Positions 1-5,454 of a stretch of DNA of 8,023 nt are shown piece by piece. The translations under genes were made by a program, and so were the position numbers. Source of the DNA: Thermomicrobiales bacterium (lineage in GTDB: Bacteria > Chloroflexota > Limnocylindria > Limnocylindrales > CSP1-4); the NCBI GenBank assembly GCA_004525275.1, contig SPCO01000057.1, forward strand, positions 1 through 8,023, given 5' to 3'. The notes under the pieces were generated by a model. That model made no database searches and was not told the DNA's origin. It worked only from the letters and a program-made list of their open reading frames with translations. How positions within the stretch are numbered: the first letter of the stretch is position 1; each line of letters opens with the position of its first letter.

Positions 1-903
1 CGGCAGCGACGATCCACCCTTCTGGATGAGCGCCCGGTTCCCGTCGGGTACGTCCTCGCCGTCGCGAATGAGGACCGGCACCCATCCACCCTTGATCGCC
101 TCGAGCGCTCCGGTCCAAGTCCCCCCGGATCCCGTTGCGCTACTGACTACGACGGCCACGTCAGCGAGAGCGTAAATGAGCTTGTTCCGACCCATCGCGG
201 CGCCCGCGCTGAATGGGGCCGCCGGCTGATACGGTGAGACGAGGACGACCTGGCCGGACGCGACCGCAACTCTGGTATCGGCGTCGCGAAGGCGACGCTC
301 CACGCCCTCAGGCAACACGCCGATGACGGTTCCCCCAGCAGCGAGTGCGGCCCGCATCGCGCTGACGTCGATGCCCCGCGCGCCACCCGACACGACCGGT
401 GTCCCGCCTCTGGCCGCTGCCGAGGCGAGGCGCTCCGTGAACGCGACTGCGGCGTCATCCGCCTCGCGCGAGCCCACGATCGCTATCCCGCCCCGATCAA
501 GCGCCGACGCGTCACCGCTCCCGAAGAGTACCGGGGGCGCATCGACCCCTAACCGATCGGCCAGCCGCGTCGGGTACGCGTCGTCGGCGATTGTGAGCAC
601 CCAGATCCCACGCGATCGTAGTCGGTCGATTTCGAACGCCAGCTGCCCTCCGCGTGCCAACAAGCTGAAGTAGCGGGTCGCCTCCTCCACCCCGACGCCG
701 AGGGATCGATCGATCTCGTCCGCAGACAACCCAACGAGGTCCCGAGGGCCGCGGAACGACTGGCGCCGGAGACCCTCGGCGAGCTTCGCCCACGTCCGCG
801 GACCCAGTGGGCGTGCCGTCCCGGCCGATCGATCCGTCCCGACGCTCGAGCAGAGCAGGATGATCGCGGGCGCGTCGGGAGAGAGCGAGTCGAAGTCGAT
901 CAT
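1..903 (-). CDS. dprA: DprA-like (Smf family) DNA-processing protein, 3' end cut by window edge
   Basis: I translated the minus strand from ATG at 903 and found 301 codons with no stop down to base 1, so the C-terminus lies outside the window. Residues 1-130 resemble the N-terminal part of DprA (an 'AYPTRL...DAPPVLFGSG' segment at about 109-130). Residues 140-300 are a Rossmann fold with the family signatures: IAIVGSR (140-146), SGGARGID (172-179), a GRNKLIYALAD segment (238-248, matching the DprA RNRiI motif) and a glycine-rich TGSGGTW (257-263). Canonical DprA binds single-stranded DNA and loads RecA. The start overlaps the upstream helicase-PRTase stop by one base (TGATG), with no Shine-Dalgarno sequence, which suggests translation by re-initiation. 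Canonical DprA has SGLARGID where this has SGGARGID, and lineages of this fold outside transformation exist (for example ShosA). The fold is secure; the exact role is not. A C-terminal winged helix cannot be assessed. Confidence 0.88.
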   Translation of the reverse strand, partial: MIDFDSLSPDAPAIILLCSSVGTDRSAGTARPLGPRTWAKLAEGLRRQSFRGPRDLVGLSADEIDRSLGVGVEEATRYFSLLARGGQLAFEIDRLRSRGIWVLTIADDAYPTRLADRLGVDAPPVLFGSGDASALDRGGIAIVGSREADDAAVAFTERLASAAARGGTPVVSGGARGIDVSAMRAALAAGGTVIGVLPEGVERRLRDADTRVAVASGQVVLVSPYQPAAPFSAGAAMGRNKLIYALADVAVVVSSATGSGGTWTGALEAIKGGWVPVLIRDGEDVPDGNRALIQKGGSSLP

Positions 904-3059
904 CAAGCGTCGCGCCCGTTGGCCATCGCCAATGCGAATGGATGGACTTGGCCGCTGCCGCGCAAGCGCAGAAGCTCCCCGGCGACCGTCATCGTCCAAC
1001 CTGAATCCACGATGTCGTCAACGAGCAGGACCGGCCCCTGGGGCACGGCGCCACTCTCGATCGCGAGCTTGGAATGGGCGTTCCGGAGCTGCTGGACGCT
1101 ATTCTGCATCTCCTTCTGAGGTGGGGCACCGTGGAGAACGGACAGGCACCCGACGTAGGGTAGGCCAAGTTCGGAAGCCAACGACCGGGCGAAAGCATCG
1201 ACGATCCCGCGCTGCGCCGTCGACGGCAGCCCGGTCACCCACGTCGGCTCTGGCTGGGGCCGCCACCGGTCACGGATAGCTCGCGCAGAGGCTACGACCA
1301 GGTCACGCCCGAACCGCCCGTCAACGTACTTGCCGCGCTGGACGTCACGGCCCCATCCAGCATCGCCGTACACGCACAACGCACAGCCAACCTCGTTGGG
1401 TGGCGTGATCCGCCCCGACAGGCCCAACACGGCATCAGCCGTCCACTGCTTCCTTGGCTTGATCGTCCTGAGGTCACGACGCAGGAAGGAGATCGCAGCC
1501 CGAACTCGCTCCGGGTCGACCTCGCGTGGGAGACCCCGACCGATGTCATTCGAGCATCGACCGCAAGGCGCAGCGGCCGGATCGTCCAGCAGGTCCGTCA
1601 GGAATTCCATGTAACACCCATCGTGGCGGGTATAAGCCTGCATCTGCTCGAGCTCGAGCCGGCGTGCCGCCAGGACGCGCTCGATCCGCGCCTCGTCCTG
1701 GTGCCACGGGTTCGGTGTGCGGAGGTAGCGGCCGTTATGGCGCGCGACCGCACCATCGAGTTCGAGCAGCTTCAGCGCCTGCGTGATCTGGCCCCTCGGA
1801 AGGTTGACAGCGCGCTCGATTGCCTGCCCCGACATGGTGTCCGCGCCTTCAAGCGCCCCCAGGATCTCGTGCATGTGGACGGTGGGCGGGAATGCCGTGC
1901 GCATGAAGTACTCGGCAATGTCGTCGTCCTCGCGACCAGACAGCAACACGCCGTGCGCGCTCTCTACCGCCCGGCCGGCTCGGCCCACCTGCTGGTAATA
2001 CGCGATCGCAGAAGCCGGGCGCTGGTAGTGCACGACGAAGCCGAGGTCGGGCTTGTCGAAGCCCATCCCCAGGGCGACGGTTGCGACGAGCGCCTTGATC
2101 TCGTTGGCGATGAGCGCGTCCTCCAGCACCTCGCGCTCTCCGGTCGAAAGGTCGGCGTTGTAGGCGCTGGCGACGATCCCCTGAGCGGTGAGAAAGGTCG
2201 CGACGCGCTGGGTGTCGGCCACCGTCAGGCAATAGACGATGCCACTCCCTGGCAGCCGCGGCAGGACCTCGGCGAGCCAAGCGAGTCGCTCAGCCTGATC
2301 GGCGAGCACGATGGAATCGAGCATGAGCGAATCTCGCCCGAGCGGACCTCGGAAGACCCGTACGCCCTCGCCGAGCTGCTCGACAACATCAGCGACCACC
2401 CGGTCGTTGGCGGTGGCGGTCGTAGCGAGGACCGGCACGCGCTGGTCGAGCAATCCGAGGATCCGACCGATCCGGCGATAGTCCGGCCGGAAATCGTGGC
2501 CCCAGTCTGAAATGCAGTGCGCCTCATCGACCACGAACAGACCGATCGAGCCCTGGATACTCGGCAGGACGTCCCTCGTGAAGCGCTGGTTGGCGAGGCG
2601 CTCCGGCGAGATGAGAAGGACATCGATCGCGTTCGCGGCTAGCCCTGCCTGAACGTCATCCCACTCGGCCTGATTGCCGGAATTGATCGTCGCGGCGCGG
2701 ATGCCGAGTCGCGCGGCCATCGCGATCTGGTTGCGCATCAGCGCCAGCAGCGGGCTGATGATCAGCGTAGGCCCGCGACCCTCGTCTCGCCGAACGCGCG
2801 TGGCGATCCAGTAGACCAGGCTCTTCCCCCAGCCAGTACGCTGGACAACAAGCGTTCGCTCACCGTCCCGGGCGACCGCCTCGATGGCCTCGCGCTGTCC
2901 ATCGCGAAAGGTCGCGTCGGCGCCGAGCATGGTCTGCAGGTGGCGCTGCAGGAGATCTTCGGTGCTGATCGCACCAGTCTGACACGCGACGACAACGTCA
3001 TCCCACGCCGAGAGATGCGGCGGGCCACGATCTGATCGAACAACTCCGGGGAACGGCAT
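903..3059 (-). CDS. recQ: RecQ-family DNA helicase fused to a C-terminal ComF-like phosphoribosyltransferase domain
   Basis: This 718-residue protein is about 110 residues longer than E. coli RecQ. Helicase motifs in order: motif 0 FRDGQREAI (51-59), Walker A QRTGWGKS (73-80), DEAH box (178-181), TATA (214-217), SGIVYC (272-277), GMGFDKP (331-337) and QQVGRAGR (356-363). All appear intact, so ATP-driven 3'-5' DNA unwinding is expected. A winged-helix-like stretch (about 405-450) precedes the RecQ zinc region, where only three of the four usual cysteines remain (C482, C499, C502; D505 occupies the fourth position). No HRDC domain is seen. After a linker (510-600), residues 605-715 form a type I PRTase of ComF style: a PPQKEMQNSVQQLRN segment (646-660) and the PRPP loop VLLVDDIVDSGWT (677-689) with the paired acids D681/D682. 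The chosen ATG has no clear Shine-Dalgarno sequence, and an in-frame alternative is M44, just before motif 0. It is the first gene of an operon with the DprA-like gene. Confidence 0.93.
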   Translation of the reverse strand: MPFPGVVRSDRGPPHLSAWDDVVVACQTGAISTEDLLQRHLQTMLGADATFRDGQREAIEAVARDGERTLVVQRTGWGKSLVYWIATRVRRDEGRGPTLIISPLLALMRNQIAMAARLGIRAATINSGNQAEWDDVQAGLAANAIDVLLISPERLANQRFTRDVLPSIQGSIGLFVVDEAHCISDWGHDFRPDYRRIGRILGLLDQRVPVLATTATANDRVVADVVEQLGEGVRVFRGPLGRDSLMLDSIVLADQAERLAWLAEVLPRLPGSGIVYCLTVADTQRVATFLTAQGIVASAYNADLSTGEREVLEDALIANEIKALVATVALGMGFDKPDLGFVVHYQRPASAIAYYQQVGRAGRAVESAHGVLLSGREDDDIAEYFMRTAFPPTVHMHEILGALEGADTMSGQAIERAVNLPRGQITQALKLLELDGAVARHNGRYLRTPNPWHQDEARIERVLAARRLELEQMQAYTRHDGCYMEFLTDLLDDPAAAPCGRCSNDIGRGLPREVDPERVRAAISFLRRDLRTIKPRKQWTADAVLGLSGRITPPNEVGCALCVYGDAGWGRDVQRGKYVDGRFGRDLVVASARAIRDRWRPQPEPTWVTGLPSTAQRGIVDAFARSLASELGLPYVGCLSVLHGAPPQKEMQNSVQQLRNAHSKLAIESGAVPQGPVLLVDDIVDSGWTMTVAGELLRLRGSGQVHPFALAMANGRDA

Positions 3060-3079
3060 GTGCGAGTGCGTCGACGTCG

Positions 3080-3140
3080 TTGATGCTTGATTTGGGGCTG
3101 TCGGAGCAGGTGCGCTGCCGTATGCCTATTGAGGCATCAA
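3080..3140 (+). repeat. 61-bp dispersed repeat with short terminal inverted repeats, copy A
   Basis: The element begins TTGATGC and ends GCATCAA, so its ends are 7-bp inverted repeats. Its left part, TGATGCTTGATyTGGGGC (from 3081), matches copy B at 5166 with only C/T differences. Its right part (3120-3140, GTATGCCTATTGAGGCATCA plus A) matches copies B and C. The right part also folds on itself: ATGCCT (3122-3127) pairs with AGGCAT (3132-3137) around an ATTG loop. The middle of about 18 bases is not conserved. It lies 21 bases upstream of the recQ start codon and on the far side of the MerR promoter. It resembles a REP-like or miniature mobile element; a role in the recQ leader is also possible. 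Confidence 0.75.
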
Positions 3141-3186
3141 GTCGCCGACCCAGTGCCACGATGCGGATCCGTCTTCGGGTAATGTC

Positions 3187-3214
3187 TTGACAGTGCGACG
3201 TTATGGTGTATAGT
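3187..3214 (+). promoter_or_regulatory. Sigma-70-type promoter for the MerR-VWA operon, likely leaderless
   Basis: A perfect -35 box TTGACA (3187-3192) is followed, after a 16-base spacer, by TATAGT (3209-3214), a 5-of-6 match to the -10 consensus. The expected transcription start is about 6-8 bases further on, at or next to the ATG at 3222, and no Shine-Dalgarno sequence lies between. The MerR mRNA is therefore probably leaderless. The spacer is not the long 19-20 bases typical of promoters activated by MerR-type DNA distortion, and I see no clear dyad in it. If the product autoregulates, repression is more likely than classical MerR activation. Confidence 0.72.
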
Positions 3215-3221
3215 CTCGCTC

Positions 3222-3833
3222 ATGACACCGAGCAACCCCGAGGACGCCCGATACACGTTGACCGAGCTGGCCGACCTGGCCGGGGTCACGCCACGCACGA
3301 TCCGTTACTACCTGGCCCAGGGGCTGCTGCCGACCGTCGGCGCCTCGGGGCCGGGGGCCAAGTATGACGACACCCACCTGGCTCGCCTGCGACTGATCAA
3401 GCGCCTCCAGCGCGAGCACCAGCCGCTGGCCGATATCCGGCACCGCCTCGAGGCGCTCGATGACGCGGAGATCATGGCCATCGCTGCCGAGCCGGGGCCA
3501 CCACCCCCGTCCGACTCCGCCCTCGACTACATCCGTCGCCTGACGGCGACGACCCATCCAGATGCCCTGGCACGGTCGGCCCCGGCACGGTCGGCCCGGG
3601 CGCCGTTGGCCCGGGCGAGATTGATGCGCTTCGCCCCCTCCGAGCCGGCGGTCCCGGCCCATGACGTCACGGCCGAGCCGATGCCCCGCATCGAGCGCTC
3701 CCAGTGGGAGCGCGTCTCGCTCGGACCAGATGTCGAACTGCACATCCGTCGACCGCTCCCGCGATCGACCGCCAAACGGGTCGATCGCCTCGTCGAGATC
3801 GCCCGAGACCTGCTCCAGGAGGACCAGCCATGA
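3222..3833 (+). CDS. MerR-type HTH transcriptional regulator, partner of a VWA protein
   Basis: This 203-residue protein has a MerR-type winged helix-turn-helix at residues 11-80: YTLTELADLAGVTPRTIRYY (11-30), QGLLP (33-37), a wing with AKYDDTHLARLRLIKRL (46-62), then a helix REHQPLADIRHRLEAL (64-79). The middle (90-150) is rich in Pro and Ala and looks flexible. The end (160-200, WERVSLGPDVELHIRRPLP and a Leu/Ile-rich helix) looks like a small folded C-terminal region. There is no cysteine anywhere, so a metal- or thiol-sensing MerR of the MerR/SoxR kind is excluded; the ligand is unknown. The start at 3222 is fixed by the promoter just upstream. The stop codon overlaps the VWA start (ATGA, 3830-3833), implying one operon and coupled translation. 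I infer that the VWA protein may be its signal partner; the sequence does not prove this. Confidence 0.88.
   Translation: MTPSNPEDARYTLTELADLAGVTPRTIRYYLAQGLLPTVGASGPGAKYDDTHLARLRLIKRLQREHQPLADIRHRLEALDDAEIMAIAAEPGPPPPSDSALDYIRRLTATTHPDALARSAPARSARAPLARARLMRFAPSEPAVPAHDVTAEPMPRIERSQWERVSLGPDVELHIRRPLPRSTAKRVDRLVEIARDLLQEDQP
3817..3822 (+). promoter_or_regulatory. Ribosome binding site that fixes the VWA gene start
   Basis: A perfect AGGAGG lies 7 bases before the ATG at 3830, inside the last codons of the MerR gene. It selects this ATG over an in-frame ATG 126 bases upstream (3704) that would overlap the MerR gene extensively. It is the only perfect Shine-Dalgarno sequence I found at a gene start in this window. 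Confidence 0.85.
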
Positions 3834-5098
3834 CCCACTTTTCCGCCCGACCCGACCGACGGCTCATCCGAGCCAACTCGCGCAGCCATCGATTCACCCT
3901 CGTCGAGGTCACGGCTCCGTCCGCGACCCAGCAGCGTGAACGCACGCCCGTCAACCTCGCCTTCGTCATCGACCGCTCAGGCTCGATGTCCGGCGGCAAG
4001 CTCGATCTCGCCAAGCACGCCGTTGAGGAGGCCCTGGGCCGCCTGGATCCGCGTGATCGGTTCAGCATCGTCGTCTACGACGACGTGGTGGACGTGGTCG
4101 TCGAGGGCACGACCGCATCGGCTGAGGCGCGACGCAATGCCGTCGAACGGCTGGCCCAGGTGGACGCCCGTGGAAGCACGGACCTCGCCGGCGGCTGGCT
4201 GCGCGGCTGCGAGCAGGTCTCCCTGCATCTTTCGGACGCCGGTGTCGACCGCGTCCTGCTGCTGACGGACGGCCTGGCCAACGTCGGTATCACCGACCCC
4301 ACCGCCCTGGCCGGCCACGCCGCGGAGCTTCGGGCTCGCGGAGTGTCGACCACGACCTTCGGCGTCGGCAACGACTTCGACGAGTCGCTGCTCCAGGCCA
4401 TGGCCGATGCCGGCGGCGGCCATTTCTACTACATCGCGGACGCGGCCCAGATCCGCGATCACATCGCGAGTGAGGTCGGCGAGACGCTCGAGGTCGTGGC
4501 CCGCGATGTCGAGCTCGAGATCCTGGCCGGGGAAGGGGTCGAGATCGAGACGATCAGCCCGCATCCCCTCACCGGGCGCGGGTCGCGCTCGATCATCGCC
4601 CTGGGCGATCTTGTCGCCGATCAGCAGATCGACGTCGTGCTGCGGCTGACCTTCCCGTACGGCCAGCTGGGTCGCGAGACCGGGATCATCATCGGGATCG
4701 GTGATCGCGATGGGGCCTTCAAAGCTGCGGCGGTCGGCGACGCCCGGATCAGCTGGACGTGGGCCGATGACGCGGCCAACGACCAGCAACGTCGCGACGG
4801 GGATGTCGACCGGGCGGTCGCCCGGCAGTTCGCGGCCCGGGCCCGCCAGGAGGCTGTCCGGCGCAATCGCGACGGCGACTACCGCGGGGCACGTTCGGCC
4901 CTCGATGGGACCGCCAAGCGGATCCGTGGGTACGCGGCCCGCGATCCGAAGTTGCGCGCGATGGTCGGGGCCCTCGAATCGGAATCCCAGCAGTTCTCGG
5001 CACCCATGGCGCCCCGGCTCCTCAAGGAAGCGCATTTTGCCAGCGCCAACCTGGCGCGGTCGCGCGATCCCATGGGTCGTTCCGTGAAGGGTCGCTGA
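3830..5098 (+). CDS. Cytosolic VWA-domain protein with intact MIDAS
   Basis: This 422-residue protein carries a von Willebrand factor A domain at about residues 40-215. The metal-ion-dependent adhesion site is complete: DRSGS (48-52, the DxSxS motif), Thr117 in GSTDLAGG and Asp147 in LLLTDGLANVG. It should bind Mg2+ and, through it, an acidic residue of a partner protein. The segment GHFYYIADAAQIRDHIASEVGE (ends about 197-218, shown by residues Y200-Y201 and E215) closes the fold. Residues 225-310 are predicted beta-rich, and 320-410 form a charged helical tail with many Arg and Ala. There is no signal peptide and no membrane segment, so it acts in the cytosol, unlike the BatA/BatB-type VWA proteins. 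It overlaps the MerR gene by 4 bases. No enzymatic motif is seen. A scaffold or regulatory role is likely, but the target is unknown. Confidence 0.88.
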   Translation: MTHFSARPDRRLIRANSRSHRFTLVEVTAPSATQQRERTPVNLAFVIDRSGSMSGGKLDLAKHAVEEALGRLDPRDRFSIVVYDDVVDVVVEGTTASAEARRNAVERLAQVDARGSTDLAGGWLRGCEQVSLHLSDAGVDRVLLLTDGLANVGITDPTALAGHAAELRARGVSTTTFGVGNDFDESLLQAMADAGGGHFYYIADAAQIRDHIASEVGETLEVVARDVELEILAGEGVEIETISPHPLTGRGSRSIIALGDLVADQQIDVVLRLTFPYGQLGRETGIIIGIGDRDGAFKAAAVGDARISWTWADDAANDQQRRDGDVDRAVARQFAARARQEAVRRNRDGDYRGARSALDGTAKRIRGYAARDPKLRAMVGALESESQQFSAPMAPRLLKEAHFASANLARSRDPMGRSVKGR

Positions 5099-5164
5099 CT
5101 CGGGGGAGGGCCCAGAGTCGCTGGCGATCGGCGGCTCGGCCGCTCGGCCGCGTCCGGTTTCAGG

Positions 5165-5226
5165 CTGATGCTTGATCTGGGGCCGTGGTGGGACACCTTC
5201 CCTTGGTATGCCAATTGAAGCATCAA
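5165..5226 (+). repeat. 61-bp dispersed repeat, copy B
   Basis: The ends TGATGCTT (5166-5173) and AAGCATCA (5218-5225) are perfect 8-bp inverted repeats. The left part matches copy A over about 21 bases with two C/T differences. The right part (5206-5226) matches copy A with two differences. The copy has the same orientation as A, so A and B together bracket the MerR-VWA operon as direct repeats. The inner hairpin is weaker here: ATGC/GCAT, with one extra wobble pair on the minus strand. Confidence 0.75.
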
Positions 5227-5279
5227 CGCCGGTCCCGCCTGGCGCCTTCGAATTGACCCGATCCGCGGTCGCGCGTCCC

Positions 5280-5302
5280 TTGATATGCCTCAATTGGCAT
5301 AC
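5280..5302 (-). repeat. Dispersed repeat, half-copy C, inverted relative to B
   Basis: Read on the minus strand this is GTATGCCAATTGA, then GGCAT, then ATCAA. The first 13 bases are identical to the right arm of copy B, followed by one A-to-G change and a 2-base insertion. It faces copy B across 53 bases. It contains a stem TATGCC (5284-5289) / GGCATA (5296-5301). The other half of the 61-bp element (TGATGCTTGAT...) is not present nearby; the 28-bp tandem array begins 6 bases further on. Confidence 0.7.
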
Positions 5303-5307
5303 GGGAG

Positions 5308-5427
5308 AAGGACCACCTGCCGAGGCCTCGGCCGCAAGGACCGCCTGCGGTGGCCTCGGCTGCAAGGACCGCCTGCGGTGGCCTCGGCTGCTCGGCTGCA
5401 AGGACCGCCTGCGGTGGCCTCGGCGGC
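5308..5427 (+). repeat. Tandem array of a 28-bp GC-rich repeat, four units
   Basis: Units lie at 5308-5335, 5336-5363, 5364-5391 and 5400-5427. Units 2 and 3 are identical: AAGGACCGCCTGCGGTG followed by GCCTCGGCTGC. Unit 4 differs from them by one base near its end. Unit 1 is diverged and carries a 12-bp palindrome CCGAGGCCTCGG (5320-5331). An 8-base TCGGCTGC duplication (5392-5399) sits between units 3 and 4. Each of units 2-4 contains the mirror-complement ACCGC-CT-GCGGT. The period of 28 is not a multiple of three, which fits noncoding DNA. Such arrays change length by replication slippage. Confidence 0.85.
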
Positions 5428-5428
5428 T

Positions 5429-5454
5429 CGGCCGTCAGAGTGCTCTAACGGCCG
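5429..5454. terminator. Possible terminator hairpin over the stop codon of the lipid enzyme gene
   Basis: CGGCCGT (5429-5435) pairs perfectly with ACGGCCG (5448-5454). Inside this, AGAG can pair further with CTCT across one mismatch. The stem spans the stop codon (5435-5437) of the minus-strand gene and is symmetric, so it could act on either strand between the convergent genes. No T-run follows on either strand, so intrinsic termination is uncertain; it might instead protect the 3' end of the mRNA. Confidence 0.35.

Larger units (their letters stand above)
5099..5434. other. Repeat-rich noncoding spacer between convergent genes
   Basis: These 336 bases separate the stop of the VWA gene from the stop of the lipid enzyme gene. 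I see no credible gene. From left to right they hold: a weak 5-bp stem GACTC/GAGTC (5097-5119) around a G-rich loop with no T-run; a GC-rich block whose 14-mer CGGCGGCTCGGCCG (5129-5142) recurs exactly at 5421-5434; repeat copy B (5165-5226); a plain stretch (5227-5279); inverted repeat arm C (5280-5302); and four 28-bp tandem units (5308-5427). Confidence 0.8.

Noticed and set aside
1330..1390. A CxxC zinc finger (C559, C562) in the linker before the PRTase, as in ComFC
   Set aside because: Only one cysteine pair is present and no second pair is within reach, so a four-cysteine finger is not supported.
1623..2510. A 295-codon plus-strand open frame opposite recQ
   Set aside because: It lies wholly inside the helicase core, whose motifs are intact on the minus strand, and shows no motif of its own.
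3060..3221. Promoter for recQ on the minus strand
   Set aside because: I looked for -35/-10 pairs at suitable spacing and for a Shine-Dalgarno site before the ATG at 3059 and found none convincing. The promoter may be of another class, or the start may differ.
5097..5119. Intrinsic terminator just after the VWA gene
   Set aside because: The GACTC/GAGTC stem is only 5 bp with a long G-rich loop and no T-run, so it is too weak to call.
3080..5226. Integron gene cassette with attC sites
   Set aside because: The repeats have about the right length and orientation, but their ends read TTGATGC/GCATCAA and lack the conserved attC core GTTRRRY/RYYYAAC. No integrase is present.
3977..5401. A 474-codon open frame on the minus strand opposite the VWA gene
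   Set aside because: The plus strand carries a complete VWA domain with all MIDAS residues and a perfect ribosome binding site. The opposite frame has no recognisable motif and runs into the tandem repeat, as expected of an open frame caused by high GC.
5308..5427. CRISPR array
   Set aside because: The 28-bp units directly abut one another with no unique spacers of regular length and no cas genes nearby. It is a plain tandem repeat.
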